Positions 1 to 10,400 of a stretch of DNA of 64,000 bases are shown here, piece after piece (the first letter of the stretch is position 1; the number at the start of each line of letters is the position of its first letter). The stretch covers positions 1-64,000 of the forward strand of contig NZ_AUXY01000096.1 of the NCBI RefSeq assembly GCF_001625695.1, given 5' to 3'. A program made the position numbers and the translations under genes. The notes below the pieces were generated by a model. It was not told the DNA's origin and made no database searches. It saw only the letters and a list, made by a program, of their open reading frames with translations. The stretch comes from Pseudoalteromonas luteoviolacea H33-S. Lineage in GTDB: Bacteria; Pseudomonadota; Gammaproteobacteria; Enterobacterales; Alteromonadaceae.

Positions 1-1
1 C

Positions 2-76
2 CTATTTGATCAACAAGGCCCGTACCAGATGAAAAAACCGATGGAGTGCAATAATGAGACAGCATCGACCGAATGA
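2..76 (+). CDS. C-terminal end of a gene cut by the window edge
   Basis: Frame 2 is open from the window edge to a TGA at 74-76 and gives 24 residues ending PMECNNETASTE. The composition is protein-like and no other frame is as convincing, but there is too little to assign a family. The next gene on this strand starts about 245 bases later after an AT-rich gap with no clear terminator. Confidence 0.4.
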   Translation, partial: LFDQQGPYQMKKPMECNNETASTE

Positions 77-322
77 AGATCAGCCTTTTATAAATAAAAA
101 CTGACTATTTAGCTGCGTTTAATGGCCTGCTTGCAATGTTAATTTTCGTTTTTTGGTCAGGCCATTTTGGATATTAAAATAAGTTTCTCTTCAAGAATAA
201 CCATGTAATATCATGTTTTATTTATTGATCTTTTTCAGTTTACCTTAAATAACAAACATATAACAACGTAACTGTCAGACCAACTCTAAACTTAAAGTAT
301 CGGTATAGTCATAGAGGTGTGT

Positions 323-2533
323 ATGATAAAAAAGCTCATATTGATCTTTTTATTGCTGGTTGGTGCTGGCTTTACGCTTTGGTTATACCAAAATATTACA
401 AATGAAGATCGTCACTTTGCTGTTCAAAACACAGCCAAATCTAAAGATAACTATCTACTTGATCTAAAAGGCCACATTTCTCAAACCAAAAGACCGAATG
501 AGCATTTTTCGTTCCCGATAGCCATTGGTGCAATCGGTCCTTCTGAGAGCTTATACTCAGGCCCAAATCAGTATCCTTTTTACTGCATGTCACGAGACTC
601 AAAGTTAGGCCAACCCGAAGTGGATAATCACGAAGCGCTTGGGGTTCCGGTTTATGATAGCGATAAAGTCATCGGCTACAGCAAAGATTGCGGCGTAAAA
701 ACGCGCATTGATTATTATACATTGCACAAAAAAGAAGGCAGTTATATAGCATCAAGGATCACTGATGTAGAAACGGCGAAGCATACTGCACTGCCACTAT
801 TTAGAGTAGAGCAAGGAACAATCAATCGCTTTATTTATACCTTGATCATGCCGATAAAAAACTCAGAATTGGGAGATAGGTTAGCTAAAAGCAAATGGAA
901 TAAGCGACTTATTTATCAGTTTAATGGGGGATCTGGCATTGGGTTTAGGCAAGGCAGACAAAAAGCTTCTAGGGTTATGACTCGACAAGCACAGCAGTTG
1001 CTTGACGGATACGCAGTCATTAGTTCTAGCGGAAATAAAACCAGTTATACCTATAATATGTTGTTAGCTGAAGATACTGCTCGACGTGTTAAAAAACAGT
1101 TCACGAGTTTATATGGCAAGCCCCTTTACACTGTTGGCGTGGGTGGTTCTGGTGGTGGACTAGCACAATACTTGATTGCTCAAAATAGTCGAGGAATTCT
1201 CGACGGACTAATCCCCTTATACAGCTATCCAGATATGATAACGCAAACGACTTATGCGTTAGATTGTGACTTGTTAAATAACTATTTTACATTCAGGGCT
1301 GCCGACAAAAATGCATGGCGAGATTGGGAGAGGCGGCGACTTATTGAGGGGATGAATGCGATCAATGGCTTCCCTCAGAAAGGCGGTTTTTTACAGCCTA
1401 TAAATCAGTTAATGTCAGGATTTGTGCCTAGTTTTCCAAAGGGAAGCAGTGAGTGCATTAATGGATATTTTGGGTTATCAGCGTTTATTAACAACCCTCA
1501 GCAGGGATTTATAAGAGAACACTTTAAAGAGCATGTTGTTGATGAGACTAAATGGAGTTATTGGCAAGATATGTCGCATGTTTTTGGTATCGATAAAAAT
1601 GGTTTTGGTTTAAGTACTTGGGACAATGTAGGTGTACAGTATGGACTCAATGCGCTTAAAGCAGAAAAAATAACACTTGATGAGTTTTTACATTTAAATG
1701 CACATATTGGCGGTTGGAAGCCCCAGCAACAGATGCAACAAGAAGAAATTGTTTTACCATTTGGCCATAAATTACCTATTTGGCTGACCTTGTGGGGGAA
1801 CCACAATATCACCACTCCAATTGATGAAGTTGCCCCAAGGCATGCCGGCTCGATTAAAGCAATGAATCAAGCCTACAAATCTGGGCAAGTGTTTATTGGT
1901 AACATTGACATTCCAGTGATAGATGCACGGCATTATTTAGAAAACGAACTTGATATGCACCATATGTCGGCTTCTTTTTATAGCCGACTTCGTATTCAAG
2001 CAGTAAAAGGGCATAGTAATAACCACGTTATATGGGTTGCACATAAAGACTTTGACCCGACAAAACAAGCATTTGAAATGATGGATACATGGCTTTCAAA
2101 TTTAAAATCTGCACCAAATCAAAGCATCATTTCCGCTAGACCAGAATCTTTACAAGATACATGTTTTAATAAAGACGGAAGTATTTATGGCGCAGGAGCA
2201 GGGGTTTTTGATGGACAATGGAATACTCGTGACGAGGGCGTTTGTCAAAGTCGTTTCCCAATGTTTAGTACGAGTAGAATTGAAGCTGGAGGGGGTTGGG
2301 ACGGTGCTATGTTCAAATGTCCACTGATCTCAGTAAAAAAAGCAATAGAAAGAGGCATGTATGGGAAAGTAAATATAATTGAGCATTTTGAAACTTTACA
2401 GCGTATTTTTCCTCAGGGTGTGTGTGATTACGAAGGCAGAGATAGAGGGTTGCCTAATGACTATATTACAAGCCAACCAGATTGGAAAAATGCCCTAAAA
2501 GATGTTGAGTTTTTGACTACTAGTAAATATTGA
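323..2533 (+). CDS. DUF6351-like exported alpha/beta-hydrolase-type protein
   Basis: The predicted product has 736 residues. It begins with two lysines and a long hydrophobic stretch (about residues 4-24), which fits a signal peptide or N-terminal membrane anchor, so it should act in the periplasm or outside. The body matches what I know of the DUF6351 family: an early block with YPFYC and LGQPEVDN, a later TINRFIYTLIMP segment followed by LIYQFNGGSGIG, and a nucleophile-elbow-like GVGGSGGG. Many cysteines suggest disulfides. The start is ATG 323 because AGAGG lies 5 bases upstream; an in-frame GTG at 317 overlaps that ribosome site. Family assignment is fairly sure, but enzymatic activity and substrate are unknown. 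Confidence 0.75.
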   Translation: MIKKLILIFLLLVGAGFTLWLYQNITNEDRHFAVQNTAKSKDNYLLDLKGHISQTKRPNEHFSFPIAIGAIGPSESLYSGPNQYPFYCMSRDSKLGQPEVDNHEALGVPVYDSDKVIGYSKDCGVKTRIDYYTLHKKEGSYIASRITDVETAKHTALPLFRVEQGTINRFIYTLIMPIKNSELGDRLAKSKWNKRLIYQFNGGSGIGFRQGRQKASRVMTRQAQQLLDGYAVISSSGNKTSYTYNMLLAEDTARRVKKQFTSLYGKPLYTVGVGGSGGGLAQYLIAQNSRGILDGLIPLYSYPDMITQTTYALDCDLLNNYFTFRAADKNAWRDWERRRLIEGMNAINGFPQKGGFLQPINQLMSGFVPSFPKGSSECINGYFGLSAFINNPQQGFIREHFKEHVVDETKWSYWQDMSHVFGIDKNGFGLSTWDNVGVQYGLNALKAEKITLDEFLHLNAHIGGWKPQQQMQQEEIVLPFGHKLPIWLTLWGNHNITTPIDEVAPRHAGSIKAMNQAYKSGQVFIGNIDIPVIDARHYLENELDMHHMSASFYSRLRIQAVKGHSNNHVIWVAHKDFDPTKQAFEMMDTWLSNLKSAPNQSIISARPESLQDTCFNKDGSIYGAGAGVFDGQWNTRDEGVCQSRFPMFSTSRIEAGGGWDGAMFKCPLISVKKAIERGMYGKVNIIEHFETLQRIFPQGVCDYEGRDRGLPNDYITSQPDWKNALKDVEFLTTSKY

Positions 2534-2907
2534 GACTCAACAATACAACTTTAAGATGTTTTTTTTATATATTGTAAGTTCTTTTTGATTACTTTAATGG
2601 TCACGCTGTTTTGCAGAGGTATATGTTGGTTTTATATTGCTTTCTTACTTTTGGCTAGAATTTATAAGGTCTTTTGATTTTTGTATTGCTATCAGAACAA
2701 ATCCATTTTATATTCATAATGTTCCAATAAAGTGAACTAGATTTTTACCTGAACAAGGATGTTCTATTAACCTTTTTTAATTTTTCTCTATTTCTAATAG
2801 TTATTTACCAAAAATGCCTTTCTAAATTGTTTTAAAGTGTTAATACCTATTTTAGCATTGCTCAAATCTCTATATGATAGATTGAACCACGGAATATAGG
2901 GACACTT
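2534..2907. other. Intergenic gap, AT-rich
   Basis: This 374-base gap lies between two plus-strand genes. It is strongly AT-rich. I see a short inverted repeat, GAACA-AGGA-TGTTC, followed by a T-rich stretch near 2754-2790 that might end transcription, but no convincing gene. The promoter of the following lipoprotein gene should lie here. Confidence 0.4.
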
Positions 2908-3669
2908 ATGAATCTTAAAATACTTTCAGTAATTCCTTTATCAATGCTAGCACTGGTTGGGTGCTCAACTGAAACAACGGAATCTAGCAATGTTAAGACG
3001 GATGCTATTTGGGCTGATATATATGTCACTTCGCAAGGTGAAGACAGTCGTGTTATTGCTGAGCTAAATGTAAGCTCTCGCAACGGAAATAACATAAAGC
3101 TGTCAGACAAGGATAAGCTTCAAGCCACAGCTTCTGGCGCCACTAAAGACTTAAAAATTGATGATAGTTTTTTAGATATTGACTATCGAGCAACTTTTAA
3201 CATTGCGGATAAAGACACTGATTTTACGGTAACTTTCTCAAGATCAGAAACAAACGATGTTATCAATACAAAGCTTATACTACCTGCACCCTTTACGATA
3301 ATGACGCCGCAAAAAAATCAGTCATTTGATAAAAATGAAGCTATTGATGTTAATTGGACTGCAGATACCGCAACGGATACCCGGCTAGACGCTGTACTAA
3401 CTATAAAGTGTAATAATAAAGAAGGAAACGAGCAAAGTATCGTTGAAAACTTTTATGATATTGAAGATGATGGAAACTTAAAAGTTGACTTAGCTGCACT
3501 TGAGGGACTTGAGCAAGATTCTTTGAATACAAAACAAGCATGTCAGGGAAGCATACATATTGAGCGGATCAGGTATAGCCCAGTTCCGGAAGAGTATGTA
3601 GAGGGTAGTCGTGCAAGAGCGATTCAAGAACGCTATTCGGACGCCTTTGTGATTAGGTTATCACGCTGA
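2908..3669 (+). CDS. Lipoprotein of unknown function
   Basis: The product has 253 residues. It starts with a lipoprotein signal peptide ending in the lipobox LVGC (Cys19), so it should be acylated and membrane anchored. The mature part is acidic and beta-rich and has no family I recognise. The middle segment (about residues 130-150, with FTIMTPQKNQSF and VNWTAD) resembles bacterial Ig-like extracellular modules, and two cysteines further on could pair. An AGGGA ribosome site precedes the ATG. Neighbours do not suggest a role. Confidence 0.75.
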   Translation: MNLKILSVIPLSMLALVGCSTETTESSNVKTDAIWADIYVTSQGEDSRVIAELNVSSRNGNNIKLSDKDKLQATASGATKDLKIDDSFLDIDYRATFNIADKDTDFTVTFSRSETNDVINTKLILPAPFTIMTPQKNQSFDKNEAIDVNWTADTATDTRLDAVLTIKCNNKEGNEQSIVENFYDIEDDGNLKVDLAALEGLEQDSLNTKQACQGSIHIERIRYSPVPEEYVEGSRARAIQERYSDAFVIRLSR

Positions 3670-4227
3670 TTAAAATGCTTTTTTTGCGTGCTTTGGATAT
3701 GACGGCTTTTATTTACTTGGTATTAATCAAATATAAATCTTCCGTTATATATTAAAATTTTTTCAATTTAGTTCATGTAAGGTTTAGCACATGCATCGTG
3801 ATTAAACCTTGCATTATTTGATTATTTTAAATTAATTTTTTGATGTTGTGTCGAGTTATAGTTTCTTTTTCAGAGATTTCATCCATTTTTTCTGTAAAAA
3901 TTATTAATATAAAATGTGTATTTTTCAATGTTTATATTTTTATGTGAGACATTTCTAATTTTAAAGCGTAAATCAAGCATATAGTCAGGCGTACTCTTTA
4001 ACCTTGAGTATGTCAGGTTCTACTTGCTAGTCTATGGTAAGTGAGTAGTTGAATGCCATAAGCTCTTTTAGATATACGTTTCAGATTCGCATTTTTACTT
4101 CATTCTTTCATATAGCTTTACTCTTTGCTCTGTTACTTCGGTTGCTTTTTTATCAAGTTCAAAGGGGGATTTTTCTATTGTTCATAGATGGAACTACCTT
4201 TAAGATAAGGTGGTTTAGGTATATAAA
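3670..4227. other. AT-rich intergenic gap with one hairpin
   Basis: Very AT-rich. An 11-base inverted repeat (3776-3786 with 3803-3813, one G-T pair) is followed by a T-rich tract and could end the lipoprotein transcript about 107 bases after its stop. A plus-strand open frame at 4049-4354 runs opposite a better-supported small minus-strand gene and is not called. Confidence 0.4.
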
Positions 4228-4455
4228 TCAATGGTTTGTAGGGTGTGTGCGCGGCGTCTTTCGCCATTTTTTTGCAAACTCAGCATTTTCTTCAACATGG
4301 GGGATAAGAGTATCTCCACCATGCTCTAATTTACCAGATGGGGAGGAACTTTGAAGCGCTTGTTTGGCGAGTGTTTCAGTTACAGCTTTAGCTGGGATAG
4401 TGTTATATGTTTTAGGTTGTATGGCAATACTTTGGGAGCCTGAATGTAATATCAT
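4228..4455 (-). CDS. Small hypothetical protein (75 aa)
   Basis: I do not recognise this protein. It is hydrophilic, with no signal peptide or membrane segment, and is rich in Ser, Lys and Thr. Support for a real gene comes from a strong AAGAAGG ribosome site 7 bases before the ATG and a soluble, non-low-complexity composition. It has AT-rich gaps on both sides. Its C-terminal part (KKWRKTPRTHPTNH) is basic. It could be a lineage-specific small protein. Confidence 0.5.
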   Translation of the reverse strand: MILHSGSQSIAIQPKTYNTIPAKAVTETLAKQALQSSSPSGKLEHGGDTLIPHVEENAEFAKKWRKTPRTHPTNH

Positions 4456-4948
4456 TTTTAACCTTCTTGTATAGATATTTTTTTAAATAAAAGACATACC
4501 ATAGAGAGTTATGCATATTGTTGCCGTAATCTGGCTTTGATTTTTGTCTTTTGATTAGTTGAGATGTTTTGACGCCTTTGAATTACTTAAACTACCCTTT
4601 GTACATTTATAGGGTAAAAAAGAAGTAGACTTGTCTGCATAGTCCAAAAGACAAAAGAAAAGTGAAAGGTAAGTGTAGCTGGTGTCTGGTTATTTCCAGA
4701 TGATATTGCAAGTGGTGATATGCGACAAAAACGATGAAAAAAAGTAAATTGACCAAATTGCCTAGATTCCCATAAGCTACCTGCCAGCGCTAGAAAAGCC
4801 ACACTACGCGAATAACTATTTTTGAAGTTGGTTTGCAATTTAAAAACTCAGCTCTTTTCTTGTTAAAAGCTGGTCCTTGGTGACGCATCGAAGGGGTCAA
4901 AATGACCCCTTATTTATGGTGAGAGGGTGAGGGAAAAAGGAATTTAAT
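4456..4948. other. Intergenic gap, possible degenerate or repeated sequence
   Basis: This gap contains a minus-strand open frame (4587-4838) whose translation is rich in Phe, Ser and Trp and lacks a good ribosome site, so I do not call it a gene. A near-perfect 9-base hairpin sits at 4891-4911. The base composition is less AT-rich than in neighbouring gaps, which is why a dispersed repeat is worth testing. Confidence 0.35.
4891..4911. repeat. 9-base inverted repeat with AAA loop
   Basis: Arms AAGGGGTCA (4891-4899) and TGACCCCTT (4903-4911) pair perfectly around an AAA loop, 38 bases before the next gene. Neither strand has a clear T-run afterwards, so it is either a weak terminator or an operator-like site. 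Confidence 0.5.
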
Positions 4949-5386
4949 ATGGGCGATGAAGCTAAGCAGTTACCACTGCATGTTTATAAAAAGAAAGTCT
5001 TTTGGGGTGTCACTGTGATGCCATTTATTGGCGGGCTATCCATTATATTTGGTATAGCAGGCTTGTTGAGTGGCGTTAATATACTTGGTTACCTGATCGT
5101 ATTTGGAGTCATATACAGTTTAAACTACACAGCTTATGTTAATCACAAGCCTGTAAAGCTTTTTCCAACATTTGCAGAGCTTAAGTTGGTACCTCTTGGA
5201 GTGAGGGAGACAATTCAGTACAGTGATATTGAAGTAGTAAAAATAGAGCATAAACATATTGAGATTGCATATAAAAAGAAAAATGAGCCTAAAATAGCAA
5301 GTATACCATTAGAACTTTTTGAAAATTCATGTCAGAAACATATGGTTGGTCATTTTCAAGGACTCTCGACTAAAGCGAAAGTATAG
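4949..5386 (+). CDS. Small membrane protein with possible PH-like tail
   Basis: The product has 145 residues. Two close hydrophobic segments (about residues 18-36 and 42-62) form a membrane hairpin. The rest is soluble and starts with a short proline-containing linker, then a beta-rich part with IQYSDIEVVKIEHKHIEIAYKK, which resembles bacterial PH-like (bPH) domains of small membrane proteins. AAGGA precedes the ATG at good spacing. The gene stands alone between long gaps. The PH-like assignment is inference from pattern only. Confidence 0.7.
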   Translation: MGDEAKQLPLHVYKKKVFWGVTVMPFIGGLSIIFGIAGLLSGVNILGYLIVFGVIYSLNYTAYVNHKPVKLFPTFAELKLVPLGVRETIQYSDIEVVKIEHKHIEIAYKKKNEPKIASIPLELFENSCQKHMVGHFQGLSTKAKV

Positions 5387-6032
5387 TGTTAATACTTGTG
5401 CTAATTGCTGAGCAAATCAAAAGTATGCTTATGTTATCCAGTGTTCTATAGTTCTAACTATTTTTTTAAAAAGATGTTTTAGGGAACGATTGGTCTGTTA
5501 CATCGGATTTTTACCAGAGCATCTGCTATTTTGAACTTTATTATATGCACACATTGTTGTCTAAGACGAATTAACTTACCAATCATTATTGTGTTTTCGT
5601 ATTGGCTTTTACATCTTCTCTTTTAGGCAGTGCTTTATGATAAACTTAATGAGCTGAACACTAAAATATTGTGTGATAACAGGGTCTAGATTAGAAAATT
5701 CTATCTATAATTTATGAGCAAGTTTAGGACGAGTTAACTTAAAAACCTATTCTTATTTAGCTTCAATATATGCACTAGCACATAATTAACCATCCCTCCT
5801 CTTGTAACAATTATAGTTACCGTTTGACTGCCCATAGTGAAAAGCTTTCTCAGATGAGAGGGCTTATTGATGTATCTTAATGCAGTGGTTGTAATCAGGT
5901 TGTTGCTTAGCGAATATTTGCGAAAAGGTTAAGGCATAACGTATTGCTAAAGTGACCACTGAGAGTAAATTGTTGTTCACAATCCTAGGCTATTTTAGGT
6001 AAACTCGCGGCTGAAATTCTGCGGAGGTAAAT
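5387..6032. other. Long intergenic gap with a hairpin
   Basis: No convincing gene in 646 bases. A 10-base stem with two G-T pairs (5842-5851 with 5856-5865, AGAT loop) lies about 170 bases before the exporter gene and could be part of its leader. The rest is AT-rich and holds only very short open frames. Confidence 0.35.
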
Positions 6033-6659
6033 ATGGAATTATCAGCATGGCTGAGTTTAGCGCTAATTTGTACATTGGGCGCTATGTCACCTGGACCAAG
6101 CTTGGCAGTGGTGCTCAAGCATAGTATGAACAGTGGCCCAGCTGCCGGAATATCAGCAAGCATTGCCCATGCCTTTGGTGTAGGTAGCTATGCAGCGCTT
6201 TCTGTACTTGGTCTCGCAAGCTTGATTGCACAGTTTCCGACTGTTTATACACTACTGTTGTATTTTGGTGCTGCATACTTGGCTTATCTCGGTTTTAAAA
6301 TATTGACTAGTAAGCCATCAGAGTCAAATGGGAATGAAGCAATAGACAAAGCGACAACCGATTGGGTGTCAGCTGCGAGAGAAGGCTTCACTGTAGCATT
6401 CGTGAATCCTAAAACTGCAATATTTTTTGTTGCACTATTTTCACAGTTCATCGATCCAGAAACGATGACATTTACACTCGCTTTCTTGATGTGTTTTACG
6501 GTATTCATTATAGATGCAATATGGTTTGTATTTGTGTCAGTTGCTGCATCATCAGCGACAAAGCGTTTTAATTTAGGATCAAAGCAAGGGGTGATTTCCA
6601 AAGTCTTGGGTATCGCGTTTCTGTTATTGGCTCTGAGAGTGCTTTATCAAACCGTTTAA
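6033..6659 (+). CDS. LysE/RhtB-family amino-acid exporter
   Basis: The 208-residue product has the family length and pattern: about six membrane segments and the conserved N-terminal PGPSLAVV block (near residues 20-27) seen in LysE/RhtB translocators, which export amino acids or their derivatives across the inner membrane. FVNPKTAIFF near residue 125 is another family hallmark. A GGAGGT ribosome site fixes the start. The substrate cannot be read from the sequence. There is no LysR-type regulator next to it, unlike the second LysE-type gene at 59.1 kb. Confidence 0.9.
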   Translation: MELSAWLSLALICTLGAMSPGPSLAVVLKHSMNSGPAAGISASIAHAFGVGSYAALSVLGLASLIAQFPTVYTLLLYFGAAYLAYLGFKILTSKPSESNGNEAIDKATTDWVSAAREGFTVAFVNPKTAIFFVALFSQFIDPETMTFTLAFLMCFTVFIIDAIWFVFVSVAASSATKRFNLGSKQGVISKVLGIAFLLLALRVLYQTV

Positions 6660-6675
6660 CTCAGAAGCGTGACTA

Positions 6676-6697
6676 GCGGCAGGGAATTGCCGCCTTT
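6676..6697 (+). terminator. Possible terminator after the exporter gene
   Basis: A 6-base stem GCGGCA/TGCCGC (6676-6681 and 6688-6693) follows the stop by 16 bases. Only CTTTA follows, so it is a weak candidate. It overlaps the end of the convergent PilZ-like gene. Confidence 0.4.
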
Positions 6698-7328
6698 AGG
6701 ATTTGATTTTTGAGTTTAAATAATGACTGAGTATGAGCAACTTTAACATTGGGTTTTCCCTTGTATGATGATTAAACTGCAGTGCGATATAGTTTTGATT
6801 ACGTGCTATTGCACGCTCTATATAGACATGGATATGTAAGTTGTCAGACAGCTCAAGGTATGCATGTTTTTTTGCGAAGTACTTCACATGTTCTGCACCA
6901 CTCAAAGGGAATGCGGCAACACAGGCCCCTGACAATGATAGACTTTGAACTTGGCAAATAATTTTAGGGTAGGTCAGAGAAAACGTAATTGAGGGGGATG
7001 GATAAAAGCGCCAGCTTCTGGGGCATTTGCTTGTATCAACAATGTCTGGAAGCTTGTTTATAAGCGTCAACAGCGTTGTGATTTTATGCTCGTTTATATC
7101 ATTGTGATATGTCTCTTCTCCCAATAAAATACTGTCGATGCATGATTTCTTTGCAAAGTATTGATTGTGCGCTAAATAAAGCGCGAGGGGCTCTACCAAC
7201 CATAATTGGTAAATGCGCTTTTTCAGCTGTTCTATGCTGTTATTTTGCTGCAATAAGCTGTCGTTTTCATTTAAGTGGCTTGTTTCTACTTCATGAAGTA
7301 GTTTGAGTTCTTCAGGTGTTAGATTCAT
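6696..7328 (-). CDS. PilZ-like domain protein
   Basis: About 210 residues from the chosen start MNLTPEELKLLHEVE. The C-terminal third has VQSLSLSGACVAAF and a later NYIALQF, which follow the beta-barrel pattern of PilZ c-di-GMP-binding domains (D/S-x-S-x-x-G then G-x-x-F). The usual RxxxR arginine motif is not obvious, so ligand binding is uncertain. The open frame extends upstream to 7421, but that part would lie inside the intrinsic terminator of the preceding gene and lacks a ribosome site, so I start at ATG 7328. Ribosome site there is weak. Confidence 0.65.
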   Translation of the reverse strand: MNLTPEELKLLHEVETSHLNENDSLLQQNNSIEQLKKRIYQLWLVEPLALYLAHNQYFAKKSCIDSILLGEETYHNDINEHKITTLLTLINKLPDIVDTSKCPRSWRFYPSPSITFSLTYPKIICQVQSLSLSGACVAAFPLSGAEHVKYFAKKHAYLELSDNLHIHVYIERAIARNQNYIALQFNHHTRENPMLKLLILSHYLNSKIKS

Positions 7329-7387
7329 AGCAAGCAACCATCCATTGCAATTACATAAAATTAAGCAAAATACATACCTGTGATGCA

Positions 7388-7418
7388 TAAAAAAGCGCGA
7401 CACAGTTGGCCGCGCGCT
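7388..7418 (-). terminator. Intrinsic terminator of the large lipoprotein gene
   Basis: Read on the minus strand, AGCGCG (7413-7418) pairs with CGCGCT (7394-7399) and is followed by six T. It lies 18 bases after the stop of the large lipoprotein gene and just upstream of the PilZ-like gene. Confidence 0.75.
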
Positions 7419-7435
7419 CATAAGGGGGAGTTTAT

Positions 7436-10400
7436 TTAACGACGCATGCTATCGCTAAATCTAGAGTGATTATCTGGACTGTCATTGTTGGATGAATCAA
7501 GAGGGTGTTCTAGTTTAATAACATCGACGTTCCAACCATCATCAAGTATGCTGGTAGGTGTGATAACGTATGCCTCTACTTGGAGCCCTGCACTCGGGGT
7601 GACTGCTGTTAGATGGAGTTGTCCAAGTACGACTTTCCATGTGAATGAGCGAGTTTGTCCATTACTGACAAAGTCCGCTGTCCCACCCACTTTAAAATCA
7701 ACGTAATAGGTGTTGTCACCATTAATTAGGGCAAAGCGCTCATATTCAATTTTATGGCTATCAAAATAGGGTTGCTCACTATTTGATTTGGTGCGAACGA
7801 CGGCACCAACCTCATCCATGTCTTTCCAGTGAATCACATCAGGGCCTGCTTGATACATAAAGAATGAAATATCGTCAGTATTAAGTTGATTCACTTCAAA
7901 AGTCAGCGTTGCTAACCCCGTATCGTTATTATAAACGTATGAGCCATAGTTGATCCCTGGGCCATCTGAGTTTGCCGGGTCGTACTCAGCTTCGAAAAAC
8001 TTATTGCCAGGCAAAAATACTGACACCCAGACTCGACTGGTTGTGAGAGGGTATTCTACAAATCCGCCCACTCTTGGCTCGTTTTCATCTAACAAGCGCT
8101 CAAAGGTAATTGGAGACTCGCCTTCAACCTCCAGGGTCATAGTATTCCCATTCACGGTTGCCTTATGCGCTAAGTTCTCATCAAATCCGTATACGCCATT
8201 GGTGTCTACGACTTTGTTCACTAGCAAGGTGCCGGTTGATTCATCCCAGCTCAGAGAGCCAATTTCCAAACCGGCAAAGCCTTGCGGGTCATTGTCAGTT
8301 TTGAGCTCCATATGCACCCAAGTGCCATCTCTAATGATGATGACAAATTCTGGTGAGCTAGGTTGATACCAAGCACCATCAATTGCATATTGCATTGGGG
8401 CTGGTGGCGTATATATATTTCTAGAAGCGACGTTATTGTCAAAATAAAGATTTCTGACTTCACCTAACTCACAGTTAGTGCCTTGCACATATGCACATAC
8501 TTTAAGGTAATCTCTATCAAAATCTTGAATCTCTGTAACACCAACGGAGCCCATTTGATCTATTATGAGTTTTCCGTCTGAGATAGAGTAGTCAGCCGTA
8601 TCCATGTTATTGGTCGTTACAGTCCTTTTTATAGTGCCATCTTCATTTGTTTGAGCAGTAAACTTATTGGTTTGAACCTGCATGTCTTGTATGAAGTACA
8701 TAGAGCGCTCATTCAACCAAGTATACTCAAATGTATCAACAGTAGAGGCTGTCTTTTTAAACTGTTGTATATAGGAGCTGCTGGATATACTTGAGTTATC
8801 TGTAGGGTAGCTTTCTCTCACATACCAAGTATTACCACTTTGAGCAATTACTTCAAGCTGTCGGTTCCAGTTTAATGTGCACATATCAGTAGTAGCACCT
8901 TCGGGGCATTGATGTACTAGCGTGAAGTTTGTTGAAGTATTGTAGCTATATGATTTGATATTGAGCGTTCTGCCTGAATGCGACCATGTTTCTGTCGTTT
9001 TGAGTAAAAATCTGTAGGATGTGCCGTTAACATAGTTGTCAACAAAGTAACCGTGAGGTTCGGCGACACCTTGGTATGATCTAAATCGGCCAATTACATC
9101 ATTGTTTGTCAATGTAACCGCTTGCTCAGGGACCATTAGCCCTGAACGTCTTCTGTAAAACTCGGTATCGGTTTTATCTGTGGTTGCCCAGAATTGATAA
9201 CCTGAGTCTACACGTTTTATCAGCCAGTATTTAAATGCCTTAGCTTCCATTAGGTCTGTTTTATCAAGTGTGAGGGTAAGGAGGTTATCTGTAATTGACC
9301 AAGTTAAAGTACGAGATGTGTCGTCAGGCATTTGGGCACTGCCTGTACCATCTTGATTAAATGTTACCTTGCTTGCAAAACTGCCCGATGCAGAATAGTA
9401 CAGCGCATTAACATACCAGTCTCCGCTAAACTGGCTTTGGGTTGGGGTAATAGTTTGTGTTTTACCAATCATGGACAGCTCATGACTGCGACTTACGTCG
9501 CTATTAACTAGCATTTCATTCCCAGTACTGTCCATTGTGTACTCATCACCGATGAACGTAATACTAATAGCTTTGGCAATGGGGTTTTCATCATAGATAG
9601 AAAATGAACCGCTTTTGTATCGATAGTGGCAATTATATTTATTGCCACTAGTATCTTTACATTCATAGGTTTTACCCATAATTCCTGACTCAAAAACTAA
9701 AGAGACTAAGCCGTTCTCATTCTGTGACCAAGTCATGCCACCACTGGAGTAATCGGCAAAAGTCCCTGTATTGTCCTGATTAAAAGACGCTTCGAAAAAG
9801 AGATGTTCGAAGACGTTTGTTGAACCAATTAAGTAGTCTCCGACGATATCCGATTGGCCGCTATCTACTAAGTCACTATCTTCTTTAATGCTATTTTTAG
9901 TACTCTCAATTAAGGTCGGGTTTTTATCATTTATGGTATCTGTTAGTTCTGCTACCGCGGCTGGTGTTGATACCAGCTCAAATGTTGAGTTAACCCCTTC
10001 AGGCAAACTAAAGGCATTATCGCCTTCACCATCGACCACAATCTTAATTAAAGCAGCGAGCGTAAGTTTTTCGTCGGCATCAATACCTACCAGGGCATTG
10101 TTAAGTGATGTTTCACTTTGCGGAGTACCCGCTTCTCGAGTGATCAATGCATATTCAGAAGTTGTCACATTGGTGATGTTCACGCCAAAATTGTCGTCTT
10201 TGTTTAGGACGCCATCGTCGCCAGCTTGTGTCTCGATTGATGAAAAGCTAGGGAGCTGAGAATAAAATTCTACTTCAGATTGAGTGCTACCGCCTTTTGC
10301 TCTTATTCTAACCAAGTCGTCAACCATGGACTCATCCACATCAAGCTGATAATTATAGGTTCCTGTTTCATCGGCGGATAATTCAAAACTCTGGTCGCCA

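Noticed and set aside
4049..4354. Plus-strand open frame of 101 codons
   Set aside because: It overlaps the better-supported minus-strand small gene and its translation is rich in Phe and Leu with no good ribosome site.
4587..4838. Minus-strand open frame of 83 codons
   Set aside because: Low-complexity, Phe/Ser-rich translation with no ribosome site; treated as possible repeat or non-coding strand.
7329..7421. Upstream extension of the PilZ-like gene
   Set aside because: It overlaps the intrinsic terminator of the preceding gene and has no ribosome site; the start at 7328 is preferred.
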